Assembly (NCBI RefSeq): GCF_943913045.1
Contig: NZ_CALTVH010000005.1
Span: 1 to 64,000, forward strand
DNA from: an uncultured Ezakiella sp.
GTDB taxonomy: Bacteria; Bacillota; Clostridia; Tissierellales; Peptoniphilaceae
Direction of reading: 5' to 3'
Length of the DNA stretch: 64,000 nucleotides
Positions 9,116-18,000 of the stretch are shown one piece after another. How positions within the stretch are numbered: position 1 is the first letter of the stretch; every line of letters begins with the position of its first letter. A program made the position numbers and the translations under genes. Under the pieces are notes generated by a model. It searched no databases and had not been told where the DNA came from. It saw nothing but the letters and a program-made list of their open reading frames with translations.

Positions 9116-10861
9116 TTATCTACCTACAGTGTATAGGGTTTGTAGGCCCATTGTTGAGAACCAGTTATCTTTTGTTCCGCGTAGGTATTTCTTTCTGAAG
9201 ATATTTGCAACGCCGTGGTTAATTGGAATAATAACTGCGTCGTCATAGATCATAATATTTTCAGCTTCTCTTAGAATTTCTGCTCTCTTTTCAGCGTCAA
9301 CTTCAACTCTAGCTTCTTCAATTAGTGAGTCAAATTTTTCGTTAACCCAACCAATGTTGTAAGCTGGAGCTTTTGAGTAAACTGTTTCAAGTAGGTTGAT
9401 TGGGTCGTTGTAGTCTGCACCCCAACCTGCCCAAGCGATATCAAAGTCGCCTGATTCAACTACGTTTGTAAATGCGTTCCAGTCAAGGTTTTGAGCGTCA
9501 ACTTTGCATCCTAGAGCCTTTTCAATTTGTTGTTGGAAAGCTTCGATAGCAATACGTCCTGAGTCTGAGTTGTCTGAACCAAGTAGTCTTACAACATATC
9601 CTGCTGGATCTCCGCCGAGTTCCTTAACTCCTTCTTCGAATAGAGCCTTTGGATCTTTGATGTCTTCCATCAATCTCTTAGCTGGGCCTTCACCTTCTTT
9701 GTTGAATTCTACGCCTTGGCATCTCATAACTGGTGATACGAATGCGTATGCAGGAACTGGTGTACCGTTCCAAGCGTTGTCGATAACTTCTTGTCTGTCA
9801 AGAACAGCTGCGATAGCTCTTGTGATCTTGTTGTTAGCTACATGTGAATCTGGACCGTAGTTCATCATGAAATAACCTGTCCATGGGTTTTGTCTCTTAA
9901 GAACGTTGTATTCACCTGATTGTTCAAGTTCTGCACGAACCTTTGGATCACCAACACCTGATTGGTCAATTTCGCCTGTCATTAGAGCGTTGTTGATTGT
10001 GTTTTGGTCGTTTAGGATAGCAACGTGAACTGTGTCTGGCATAACGTTTTTAGCATTCCAGAAATTGTCATTTCTAACGTAGTTAATTTCGTTATTTAAT
10101 GTCATGTCTTCGATTAGGAATGGTCCACACATTGGAATGTTGCCTAGGTCTGTTGAGTATTGGTCGCCGTATTGTTCAACATAGTCTTCTCTTTGTGGGA
10201 AGTAAACTCTGTTTAGAAGCATGTCCAAGAAATATGGAACTGGGTTGCCAAGTGTAAGAACTAGTGTGTATTCATCTGGTGTTTCAACGCCAAGTTCTTC
10301 AATGTCAGCTTCGCCTGAGTTAACAGCTTGACCGTTAACTAGTGGGTAAATGAAACTTGCATATGGTGATGCAGTGTCTTGCATAGCTGAACGTCTAATA
10401 CCGAAAGCATAGTCTTCAGCTGTAACTTCTTTACCATCATCCCACTTGTTTCCTTTTCTGATGTGGAAAGTATAAGTTAGACCGTCATCTGCGATATCCC
10501 AGCTTTCAGCACCAGCTGGTTCGTAATGGTCTTCGTTATATCTGATAAGTGGTTCTAAGACGTTAACAAGAACATCGTTACCATAAGTATCGTTACCTTT
10601 TGATGGGTCGTATGTGTTTGGCCATAGACTCATAAATGTGTTGATGTGTTGGTCTTCGTCGATTTTTTCGCCGTTTATCATACCATCATCTTCGCTTGCT
10701 GAATCATCTGTTGATTCGTCTTTCTTGTCGTCTGACTTGTCTGCGTTATCTGTAACTGCAGGTTCGTCTTTCTTTGCTGGCTCATCTTTCTTGCCACATG
10801 CTGTTAGCATTGTGATAGCCATTAAAGCTGCAAGAATTAAAGCCAATAACTTTTTATTCAT
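9116..10861 (-). CDS. oppA: Oligopeptide-binding lipoprotein OppA
   Basis: 581 aa solute-binding protein of the SBP_bac_5 type. The signal peptide ends in the lipobox LTAC with lipidated Cys22, then a Lys/Asp/Glu-rich linker of about 40 residues precedes the folded domain. It captures peptides outside the membrane and delivers them to OppBC. First gene of the operon, with a near-perfect promoter, AGGAGG site and a palindrome in the leader. The length (about 540 after the linker) matches peptide rather than nickel binders. Confidence 0.93.
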   Translation of the reverse strand: MNKKLLALILAALMAITMLTACGKKDEPAKKDEPAVTDNADKSDDKKDESTDDSASEDDGMINGEKIDEDQHINTFMSLWPNTYDPSKGNDTYGNDVLVNVLEPLIRYNEDHYEPAGAESWDIADDGLTYTFHIRKGNKWDDGKEVTAEDYAFGIRRSAMQDTASPYASFIYPLVNGQAVNSGEADIEELGVETPDEYTLVLTLGNPVPYFLDMLLNRVYFPQREDYVEQYGDQYSTDLGNIPMCGPFLIEDMTLNNEINYVRNDNFWNAKNVMPDTVHVAILNDQNTINNALMTGEIDQSGVGDPKVRAELEQSGEYNVLKRQNPWTGYFMMNYGPDSHVANNKITRAIAAVLDRQEVIDNAWNGTPVPAYAFVSPVMRCQGVEFNKEGEGPAKRLMEDIKDPKALFEEGVKELGGDPAGYVVRLLGSDNSDSGRIAIEAFQQQIEKALGCKVDAQNLDWNAFTNVVESGDFDIAWAGWGADYNDPINLLETVYSKAPAYNIGWVNEKFDSLIEEARVEVDAEKRAEILREAENIMIYDDAVIIPINHGVANIFRKKYLRGTKDNWFSTMGLQTLYTVGR

Positions 10862-10878
10862 ATGTCTCCTCCTTTTGT

Positions 10879-10893
10879 TTGGGAAATTCCCAA
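10879..10893 (-). promoter_or_regulatory. 15-bp palindrome at the expected oppA transcription start
   Basis: The sequence TTGGGAAATTCCCAA is a perfect inverted repeat around its central base. It begins about where transcription from the neighbouring promoter should start. Position and symmetry suit a repressor operator. A short 5'UTR hairpin is the alternative. Confidence 0.5.
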
Positions 10894-10900
10894 CACAGAT

Positions 10901-10929
10901 ATTATAACTAAGTTACAAGTTTATGTCAA
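10901..10929 (-). promoter_or_regulatory. Sigma-A type promoter of oppABCDF
   Basis: On the minus strand TTGACA (10924-10929), a 17-base spacer and TATAAT (10901-10906) match the housekeeping consensus exactly. It lies 40 bases upstream of the oppA ATG. Confidence 0.92.
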
Positions 10930-11078
10930 GTATAAACTTAATAGTAGTGCTTAGCTAAAGCAAATCCAAAATGTGTTTTGAATTACATAAGTCCCTTGGC
11001 CTTGATAAAATCAGGTCGTGCGGAATCCGTACTTTTTTATTTAGCAATTGTTACATTATAGAAATATTTAAATTATTA

Positions 11079-11111
11079 CAAAAAATCCAGGATTTATCAA
11101 AAATCCCGGAT
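11079..11111 (-). terminator. Intrinsic terminator of the O-antigen-ligase operon
   Basis: The stem ATCCGGGATTT/AAATCCTGGAT closes a TTGAT loop and is followed by TTTTTTG on the minus strand, about 20 bases after the ligase stop codon. Confidence 0.9.
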
Positions 11112-11129
11112 AAAATTTGTCTTTGAAAA

Positions 11130-12482
11130 TTAATTTAAATTTGCTTTTGCTTTTTCGTCTTCGTATATATTTCTAAGGGCGCCCGTCAGTCCAAAGACCA
11201 TCCAGAGCATGACAATTATCCTATTTATATATACAATGTGCTCGGTCATTCCGTTTGTCAAAATTCCCATAATGCTTGCCAAAAGCCCAATGGAAACGGT
11301 CCTTATATATTTGTCTGTGGATTTCATCCCGCTCTTAAATAAATTTACAATTGATCCAATCACTATATATAGGAAAGAAATAATTCCCAGTGCCCCACCC
11401 TCGGCCATAATTTCCAGATAAGTGTTGTGAGCGTGGAAGATAGGCATGGACCGAATCAATAATTCAAACTCCTGCTTAAAGGTCTTGTGGCCAAAGCCAA
11501 CTCCGACCATTGGATTGTCTCTGATCAAATCTTTTGTAATTCCCCACATCTTAAAACGGTAGCTGGTGGATGAATCGGAGAAGTTAAAGATGCTGTAAAT
11601 CCTGTTTTGAATCTTCTCTGGCAAGAAATTTATAGAAAAAATTCCTATCGGAATCAAAAATACAAAGAGGGGTCTCATGGCAAAGAATAAAAATACCATG
11701 GCCGCCACCGCGATTGAAACCATTCCTCCACGTGAAAATGTCAGCATCATATTTAATAGAAGTAGGCCAGCTATCATTAGGTAAATGAATTTTTTAAAGC
11801 CGTCCCTGTGGGCCCAAAATTGGCTGACTACCAAAGGCGTTACCAGGACCAAATACTCGGCAAAAATATTTGGATTCATAAAGACCGAGTAGGCCCGTCT
11901 GGTGATGACGCCCTTGAGGCTGGCGTCTATCCATTCCCTTTGGACCGTGCCCAAAAATACGAATTGATATAGGCCAAAAACTCCGACCAGGGCTCCACCA
12001 ATTGCAATCGAGGTCAAAATATTGTTGAGCCTTTCTTTGCTGTTAACTTCCTTGTAGACCATAAGGGCCAAAAATATGCCGCCAAAGTTAAAGGCCAGGT
12101 CTCTCATAGAGCCCAAAATATTCAAACTGGTAAAGGAATTTATTATCATAAAAATCCCGACCAAAAACATTGGAATCAAAAGCGTATTTGCCTTGATAAT
12201 CTTTTTATTAAATTTTAAATCTATGACCATTACCGCGAAGAATAAAATTTCCGCCGCCAAAATGACTATATCTGGCAAAAAGGCATAGGCCATTATAAAT
12301 AAATTGAGAGATAAAAACTGGTACTTGTAAACAATGGGCAGAACCATGGCGCCAGCCATAGTAAGGATTGCAAACTTGCCGCCCATAAAGATGCCCAGAG
12401 CCAAGGTCAATATCGCAAATACAAGGGCGTAGATAACTTGGTCCTTGTCAATGGTTTTTCTTGAGGTCAACTTATTTTCCAT
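11130..12482 (-). CDS. O-antigen ligase / Wzy-like polysaccharide polymerase family membrane protein
   Basis: About 450 aa with ten or more hydrophobic helices. It has the large extracellular loop of the Wzy_C superfamily, including NPNIFAEYL and the segment around GVGFGHKTF...FHAHNTYLEIMAEGG, which contains the conserved histidine region. Such enzymes join or polymerise surface glycans outside the membrane. The start is set at the second ATG (12480-12482), because AGGAGG directly abuts the first ATG. It overlaps the upstream gene, and the operon DUF4330 / membrane protein / ligase suggests a surface-polymer role. The exact polymer is unknown. Confidence 0.85.
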   Translation of the reverse strand: MENKLTSRKTIDKDQVIYALVFAILTLALGIFMGGKFAILTMAGAMVLPIVYKYQFLSLNLFIMAYAFLPDIVILAAEILFFAVMVIDLKFNKKIIKANTLLIPMFLVGIFMIINSFTSLNILGSMRDLAFNFGGIFLALMVYKEVNSKERLNNILTSIAIGGALVGVFGLYQFVFLGTVQREWIDASLKGVITRRAYSVFMNPNIFAEYLVLVTPLVVSQFWAHRDGFKKFIYLMIAGLLLLNMMLTFSRGGMVSIAVAAMVFLFFAMRPLFVFLIPIGIFSINFLPEKIQNRIYSIFNFSDSSTSYRFKMWGITKDLIRDNPMVGVGFGHKTFKQEFELLIRSMPIFHAHNTYLEIMAEGGALGIISFLYIVIGSIVNLFKSGMKSTDKYIRTVSIGLLASIMGILTNGMTEHIVYINRIIVMLWMVFGLTGALRNIYEDEKAKANLN

Positions 12483-12942
12483 GGCCATCCTCCTCTAATC
12501 TATAGGCGTATTTAAAAAACCTGACGACCTGGCTGGTCTCATAGTATTTATTTTTAATAATCCAGGCAAGAACAAAAGCCATGACCAGCAAAAGTTCACC
12601 GACCAGCAAAAGCTTTTTACCTATGAAGCCTAAGGCAAAGGCGATTACAAGCATGACAAAGGCTGCCAATCCTGCGACAATTGACGTGGATAATTTTTCC
12701 CCAGCCCTCAAAAAGACCGAAGTATTTTCCTCGAAAACCCTTGGCTGATCCAAGGTCTTCTCTATAAAGCCGTAAGCCTTGGAATCCTTGGACAAGTCCT
12801 CGTCAACTAAAGTCCGCACAATTTTGGAATTGGTCTTCTTGTGCTTGCGAGAAAAAATCTTGTAGAGATTTGAGGATACAAAAACCCTGCCAATATATGA
12901 GCCTGCTAGAACAAGTCCCTTTACAAATTTTGAATTACTCAT
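12472..12942 (-). CDS. Uncharacterised two-helix membrane protein
   Basis: 156 aa; I do not recognise a family. The N-terminal half is hydrophilic and basic around residue 33. Hydrophobic segments at about residues 86-107 and 110-130 predict a membrane hairpin with a charged C-terminal tail. The start at 12942 is chosen because it follows the upstream gene's end with a usable GATGAG site; a start eight codons earlier is weaker. It overlaps both neighbours by a few bases, so it is translationally coupled between the DUF4330 protein and the glycan ligase and probably works with them. Confidence 0.75.
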   Translation of the reverse strand: MSNSKFVKGLVLAGSYIGRVFVSSNLYKIFSRKHKKTNSKIVRTLVDEDLSKDSKAYGFIEKTLDQPRVFEENTSVFLRAGEKLSTSIVAGLAAFVMLVIAFALGFIGKKLLLVGELLLVMAFVLAWIIKNKYYETSQVVRFFKYAYRLEEDGHGK

Positions 12943-13420
12943 CAATATCAAAACCCACAACATGGGCTTCCATATTCATATACTTGGTCTTTACCATATA
13001 CTTGATGCCGACGCGAATTTGTTCGCCACCAAGCCAAAAAGCGTTGCCATCATCCTTGACCATGGCGTCGATCACAAAAGTCACCGCATACTTGCCAGGC
13101 ACGGGCATGTTAACCCACTGACCATTTTGTTCAATTGGCTTTTCAAAAGGAATGTGGTTTACCTCAACGATTTCTCCAAGCGGAGTGGACCTGTCAGCCC
13201 AATAAAGCTGGTGGCCAACCTTGATCGTATCAACAGTCACCTGTCTAACATCATTGATCTCAAAAGTCAGCTTGGCTGGCTTCATCATCTTGGATTCATC
13301 CGGCTTGGTAAAATACCTCTTGGCCCCAAAAACAATGGCCAAAACCACAATTACAAGTATAAATAGGTCGACTATATTGATTAGACCAAATAGCCTCCCC
13401 TTGTCATCTAAAATTTTCAT
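12935..13420 (-). CDS. DUF4330 family membrane-anchored protein
   Basis: 161 aa. The opening MKILDDKGRLFGLINIVD followed by one membrane helix (about residues 13-33) is the hallmark of DUF4330. The rest is an extracytoplasmic domain of beta-strand character. Its function is not known. The family is often next to O-antigen-ligase-like genes, as here, which points to the cell surface. First gene of a three-gene overlapping operon with an AAGGAG ribosome site. Confidence 0.85.
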   Translation of the reverse strand: MKILDDKGRLFGLINIVDLFILVIVVLAIVFGAKRYFTKPDESKMMKPAKLTFEINDVRQVTVDTIKVGHQLYWADRSTPLGEIVEVNHIPFEKPIEQNGQWVNMPVPGKYAVTFVIDAMVKDDGNAFWLGGEQIRVGIKYMVKTKYMNMEAHVVGFDIDE

Positions 13421-13492
13421 AAAAATTCTCCTTATCTTTTATCATTAATAGGTATATTTTACATTAAAAAAGAATAAATTTCAAACAATCCC

Positions 13493-13869
13493 CTAGCAAT
13501 GGCTGTGGCGTAACGGCGATCCTGAAATGGTCGCCACTCGTGCGCGTGGACTCGATGTCCCGCGTGCGAGTCTTTTCCAACGGATATTTCTCAGCACGTA
13601 GGTAGCGTCCGATTTATTTCGGACAAAAAATTTTGTTTGATTGGATGCAACAATCTGAGGAGAATCTCGGACAAAAAATATGGTCACCATAAAGGTGACC
13701 ACTACAACGCTTCGCGTATTTTTATTGCAAAAATATCCTTCGGATATTCATGTAGCCATGTAGCGTCTGGTTTATTCCAGACATTCGGCGAATGGGATTG
13801 CCCCTTGTGGGCATGAGCATTCGTCGTTTATTTTTATCACAAATTTATCGCGAAATTAACCGCAAATTT
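13493..13869. repeat. Intergenic repeat island 1 (modular hairpins) downstream of engB
   Basis: A GC-richer stretch made of hairpin modules. There is a GGCGA...TCGCC hairpin (13514-13535) and a CTCGATGTC-loop hairpin (13536-13572). Three TTTAT-loop hairpins lie at 13607-13624, 13681-13705 and 13765-13782, and a CTTGT-loop hairpin at 13787-13826. The end CGCAAATTT touches the engB stop codon. In engB sense, the hairpin at 13681-13705 is followed by ATATTTTTTG and could terminate transcription about 170 bases after the stop codon. Confidence 0.8.
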
Positions 13870-14454
13870 TTAAATATATTGTGAGATGAGTGCCTTGGCC
13901 TCATCAATCCCATACTTGTTACTTGATGAAAAGGGTACAACCGGATGCACTGCCTTTAGCTTTTTCTTTATAACTTTCTCCGCCTGCTGGTACTTGCCCT
14001 TGGCGATTTTATCCGCCTTGGTTGCAATTATCACGCAGTCAATTCCCGTATGGACAATGTAGTCATACATAGCGCAGTCCAGAGCTGTGGGCTCGTGCCT
14101 GATGTCCACGATCAAAAAAATTGCCTTAAGGTTTTCCCGCGTTTCCAGATAGGTGTTTATATAATCGGCCCACCTATCCTTTTCGTCTTGGCTAGTGGCA
14201 GCGTAGCCGTAGCCCGGCAGGTCGACCAAGCGGACCTGATTATTTATATTGTAAAAATTTATGGTCCTGGTCTTGCCCGGCTTACCAGATGTACGCGCCA
14301 GTGCCTTTCTATTCATAATGGCATTTGTAAAAGAGGACTTACCGACATTTGACCTGCCAGCTAGGGCAATCTCTGGAAGATTGGCCTCTGGGTATCCGTC
14401 GGGCTTAACTGCAATAGCCTCCAATTCTGCTGAAATAATTTTATCTAAGTGCAA
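13870..14454 (-). CDS. engB: Ribosome biogenesis GTPase EngB/YsxC
   Basis: About 194 aa. The G motifs are clear: G1 GRSNVGKSS, G3 DLPGYG, G4 TKADK, with SGKPGKTRTINFY in the switch region. This essential GTPase assists 50S subunit assembly. The usual ATG-based frame start (14475) has no ribosome site. A TTG at 14452-14454 lies nine bases after GGAGAGG and gives a family-typical N-terminus (HLDKIISAELEAIAVKP). The start lies inside the end of lon, so translation is coupled. The lon-engB order is widespread in Firmicutes. The stop codon is contacted by a repeat island. Confidence 0.93.
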   Translation of the reverse strand: MHLDKIISAELEAIAVKPDGYPEANLPEIALAGRSNVGKSSFTNAIMNRKALARTSGKPGKTRTINFYNINNQVRLVDLPGYGYAATSQDEKDRWADYINTYLETRENLKAIFLIVDIRHEPTALDCAMYDYIVHTGIDCVIIATKADKIAKGKYQQAEKVIKKKLKAVHPVVPFSSSNKYGIDEAKALISQYI

Positions 14455-16771
14455 TTTTAAACACCTCTCCAACATTTTTTACAAAATGAAATTCAATATT
14501 TTCCTTTACATTGTCAGGAATTTCGCTCAAGTCTTTGGCGTTTTCCTCTGGAATTATAACTTCCTTGATCCCCATCCTGTTTGCAGCCAACACTTTTTCC
14601 TTGAGGCCGCCAATGGCAAGGACCCGTCCAGTAATAGTCAGCTCGCCTGTCATGGCCACCATCCTATAAACTGCTTTATTTGAAAGAGCCGAGAGAATTG
14701 CGGTTGCAATTGTGATGCCCGCACTTGGTCCATCCTTGGGAACTGCCCCTTCAGGTACGTGGATGTGGATGTCAGTTTTTTTGTAGAAGTCATCTTCCAC
14801 TCCAAGTTTTTCTGCGTTCTTTCTAATATAAGTCACAGCTCCAAAGGCTGATTCTTTCATTACATCGCCCAATTTACCTGTGAGTTGGATCTTGCCTGAA
14901 CCCGGAGTTGCAATCGCTTCTACTTGCAAGTTGACTCCACCAACCGAAGTCCATGCAAGGCCATTTGCCACGCCAACTCTGTCGCGCTTACCCAGCACAT
15001 CTGCGGTAAATCTTTCTGGGCCCAAGAATTCGTGGACCTCTTTTATACCTACAGACACCTTGTCAACTTCACCCTTGGCAATCTTAACCGCGGCCTTCCT
15101 AATGACCTTGGCCAGCTCGCGTTCCAAATTGCGGACGCCGGCCTCACGGGTGTAGGCTTCTATAATTTCCCTGATTGCGGGCTTTGTGATATTAAAATTA
15201 TTTGTGTTTAAACCTGCGTTTTCCCTTTGCTTGCGCAAGAGATATTTGCTGGCAATGTTTAACTTTTCATCATCTGTATAACCGCTGATCCTGATAACTT
15301 CCATCCTATCTAAGAGGGCTAGTGGTATATCAAGAGAGTTTGCAGTTGTGATAAATAAAACTTGGCTAAGATCAAAGTCCAAATCCAAATAATTATCCAC
15401 AAAGTCCTTGTTTTGTTCTGGATCAAGGACTTCTAAAAGTGCAGACGCAGGATCACCCCTAAAGTCTGAATTTATCTTATCGATTTCATCCAAGAGAAAA
15501 ACCGGATTATTGGTCCCAGCTTTTTTGATGCCAGAAATAATCCTGCCCGTCATGGCGCCAACGTAAGTTCTCCTGTGGCCGCGAATTTCTGCTTCGTCGC
15601 GAACTCCACCCAAGGACACGCGGACAAAGTCGCGGTCAAGAGCCTCTGCTATACTCCTTGCGATACTGGTCTTACCAACTCCTGGTGGCCCGACAAATAA
15701 TAAAATATTGCCCTTAGAATCGGGATTTAATTTCTTAACAGCCAAGTACTCGACAATCCTGTCCTTAATATCAACTAGGCCGTAGTGGTCGCGATTTAAA
15801 ATCTCCATGGTCCTGTCCAAATCGATTTCGCCTTCAGACGCTTCCTCCCATGGCAAATCCAAAATCAAATCCAAATAATTTCTGATAACGCCCGTCTCAG
15901 CCGTATTAAAAGCATTTTGCGAAAGCCTCTTGACTTCCTTCAAGGCCTTCTCCTTGACCTCTATAGGCATTGGCTTGTCGTTGATAGTCTTTTTGAGCTC
16001 CTCGATCTCCGCGTGAATCTCCTCTTCTTCACCCAACTCCTTGCGGATGGCCTTGATTTGTTCACGCAAATAATAGTCCTTTTGCATCTTGGACATTTGA
16101 TTTCTGACGCGGACGTTAATTTTTTCCTCCAGCTCCAAGAGTTCCAATTCTTTTTGCAAAACTTCATAATAATAAGTCAAACGCTTCTTAATATCCAATT
16201 CCTTGATTAGGTTTTGGTATTCGTCTTCCTTTAAAAGAGTTATTGCCGCCGCAATATCGGTAAAACGTTCGGGATTGTCTTCGTCGTAAACATTCATAAA
16301 AACATTTTCAGGAATCTTTGGGTGAAGGCTGACATACTCTTCCAGGTCCTTCTTTATCAGCCTGACCAGGGCCGTCACCTCGTCATCAAAATCATTTTCG
16401 TCAAAGTCGGGTTCATAAGTAGCAACATTGGCTTCAAAGTATTCGCCCTCGTCTGTAAAATCTTCAATATGGCCACGCATCTTGGCCTCAATCATAACGC
16501 GAATGCCACCTGTGGGCAGCTTCATAATCTGCTTAATATTGGCGACCGTCCCCCAATGGTAAAAATCATCAGACTTTGGGTCTTCGGTCTTGGCGTCTTT
16601 TTGGGTAACCAAAAGAATAGGCTCTTCCTTCATAGAAGCAACTTCAATCGCCTTCATGGACTTGGCCCTGCCAACATCAAAGTGAATCATCATATATGGA
16701 AAAATCGAAAGACCACGCAGGGGTACAACCGGCATGCTTTCAAGATTAATTTTATATTTATTAGTAATCAT
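14441..16771 (-). CDS. lon: ATP-dependent protease Lon
   Basis: 776 aa, standard length for LonA. An N-terminal LON substrate-binding domain (to about 200) and a helical linker come first. The AAA+ domain has Walker A GPPGVGKTS (361-369) and Walker B VFLLDEID (424-431), and the protease domain has the catalytic Ser683 in PKDGPSAG and Lys724 in GGLKEK. It degrades misfolded and regulatory proteins in the cytoplasm. ATG behind AGAGGAGG. First gene of lon-engB with its own promoter. Confidence 0.97.
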   Translation of the reverse strand: MITNKYKINLESMPVVPLRGLSIFPYMMIHFDVGRAKSMKAIEVASMKEEPILLVTQKDAKTEDPKSDDFYHWGTVANIKQIMKLPTGGIRVMIEAKMRGHIEDFTDEGEYFEANVATYEPDFDENDFDDEVTALVRLIKKDLEEYVSLHPKIPENVFMNVYDEDNPERFTDIAAAITLLKEDEYQNLIKELDIKKRLTYYYEVLQKELELLELEEKINVRVRNQMSKMQKDYYLREQIKAIRKELGEEEEIHAEIEELKKTINDKPMPIEVKEKALKEVKRLSQNAFNTAETGVIRNYLDLILDLPWEEASEGEIDLDRTMEILNRDHYGLVDIKDRIVEYLAVKKLNPDSKGNILLFVGPPGVGKTSIARSIAEALDRDFVRVSLGGVRDEAEIRGHRRTYVGAMTGRIISGIKKAGTNNPVFLLDEIDKINSDFRGDPASALLEVLDPEQNKDFVDNYLDLDFDLSQVLFITTANSLDIPLALLDRMEVIRISGYTDDEKLNIASKYLLRKQRENAGLNTNNFNITKPAIREIIEAYTREAGVRNLERELAKVIRKAAVKIAKGEVDKVSVGIKEVHEFLGPERFTADVLGKRDRVGVANGLAWTSVGGVNLQVEAIATPGSGKIQLTGKLGDVMKESAFGAVTYIRKNAEKLGVEDDFYKKTDIHIHVPEGAVPKDGPSAGITIATAILSALSNKAVYRMVAMTGELTITGRVLAIGGLKEKVLAANRMGIKEVIIPEENAKDLSEIPDNVKENIEFHFVKNVGEVFKIALR

Positions 16772-16787
16772 ATAACCTCCTCTTTAA

Positions 16788-16815
16788 ATTATATCATAAG
16801 ACACCTTATTTGCAA
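16788..16815 (-). promoter_or_regulatory. Promoter of lon-engB
   Basis: On the minus strand TTGCAA (16810-16815), a 16-base spacer and TATAAT (16788-16793) precede lon by 17 bases. A small inverted repeat, ATAAG-GTGT-CTTAT, lies between the boxes. No CIRCE or CtsR site was recognised. Confidence 0.65.
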
Positions 16816-17304
16816 ACAAAAACGGCCACGAAAATGTGACCGTTAGATTTTTATTTTTCTTTACAAGCTCAATATTTCCCCTTAACCTTTCGGGCGGGAC
16901 TTTTCGGGCTACATAAAGTAACCCCTACAACCGCAGAGCGATTTTTGAATAAATACCATTGATATATACACAATGTATTTTAAATTTTTTCAATAAAAAA
17001 TGGCCATGATAAATGACCATTAGATTTTTGTTTATATTTACAAGCTCAATATTTTTGTAGCCATGTAGCGTCCACTTTATCGTGGACATCTCGACCGAAT
17101 CGGCTCGATGCCGAAAGGTCGAGGTATTCTCAAACATTTCGATGAGATCCTCTCTACATTTCTACATATATTTCGTAGGAAAATTCGATGAGAAAGGCGA
17201 AGTACAGAAATTTTGCGAATGAGTCGTATAAATGATACGTCGCAACGAGCAAATATTTCGAAACAAGCCTTTATCGCGAATTTAACACGAAATTAACCGC
17301 AAAT
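16813..17304. repeat. Intergenic repeat island 2 with duplicated terminator unit, downstream of pgeF
   Basis: From the pgeF stop codon leftwards: the long hairpin module (17155-17304) ending CGCAAATTTA against the stop codon; a CTCGATG-loop hairpin (17090-17123); and a TTTAT-loop hairpin (17070-17087). After that come two copies of a unit of about 55 bases (16822-16876 and 16999-17053), each with a hairpin followed by T-runs in pgeF sense. These are AACGGTCAC/GTGGCCGTT at 16821-16844 and ATGGTCAT/ATGGCCAT near 16999-17017. They flank another TTTAT-type hairpin at 16906-16928. Confidence 0.8.
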
Positions 17305-18000
17305 TTAGGGGATATAGATAATTGCATTTAAGCCATAATCTGATTTTTCTCTCCTATACGAATGAAAAATTTCACTTGTAAATGTATCATGTTCACTTAT
17401 GTGAATGTCATTCGCCTTTAACCCTGCGCCTATCAATTCAGCTTTGACGAATTTTTGCAGGTCAAAATAATATTTGCCTGGATTTTTTTCATCATCAGTC
17501 AAGAACTTGTTAAAGTCCCTCCGCCCTTTAAATTCCCTTACAAAGTCTTCTCCCACTTGAAAGGAAGCTTTTTGTATGGACGGGAGTAGATAGGCTTCCA
17601 GCTCTGTCCGCCTGCCAAGTTTGTTGATGGCCTCACAATAGATGCGTTTTTGCACGCCCCGCCAGCCCGAATGCAAGAGAGCAGCTCTTTTGGAGTGCTT
17701 GTCCTTAATTAAAATTGGTATGCAATCGGCCGTGACTACCATAACCGGACTGCCATCAGTAATAAAGCCGTCCACACCCACGTACTCGCCCGGATGCGGG
17801 TCGACAATTATATTTTTCGTGTGCTTTTGCCTGGTCTTTGAAATGGGCTTATCCGTCATCTTGAAATGCCTGAGGAATTTATTGGTGTTTTTCACATTGT
17901 AACGGCGAAAGTTAAAGGGAAGTCCCGTCATAAAAAGCCTGGCACCGTCTGCAAATTCCCGCACATAAATTCCGTCTGCGTATTTTTTCATTTTATCCAT
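17305..18000 (-). CDS. pgeF: PgeF/YfiH family (polyphenol oxidase fold, peptidoglycan editing factor)
   Basis: 231 aa. The zinc ligands are visible as His60 (TRQKHTKN), Cys93 (VVTADCIPI) and His110 (LLHSGWRG), and the C-terminal SYRRE motif is present. In E. coli the homologue removes misincorporated L-serine from peptidoglycan precursors, and related enzymes show purine nucleoside activity. The start overlaps the bofA-like stop codon; an ATG three codons later (ATGA overlap) is an alternative. Third gene of MATE-bofA-pgeF. The stop codon TAA is formed at the junction with a repeat island. Confidence 0.9.
   Translation of the reverse strand: MDKMKKYADGIYVREFADGARLFMTGLPFNFRRYNVKNTNKFLRHFKMTDKPISKTRQKHTKNIIVDPHPGEYVGVDGFITDGSPVMVVTADCIPILIKDKHSKRAALLHSGWRGVQKRIYCEAINKLGRRTELEAYLLPSIQKASFQVGEDFVREFKGRRDFNKFLTDDEKNPGKYYFDLQKFVKAELIGAGLKANDIHISEHDTFTSEIFHSYRREKSDYGLNAIIYIP

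Noticed and set aside
9116..10861. OppA as a nickel- or haem-binding protein
   Set aside because: Length, operon order and the general SBP_bac_5 features fit peptide uptake, and no nickel or haem genes are adjacent.
16322..16846. Plus-strand frame of 174 codons opposite lon
   Set aside because: Antisense of the conserved LON domain with no ribosome site or family resemblance.
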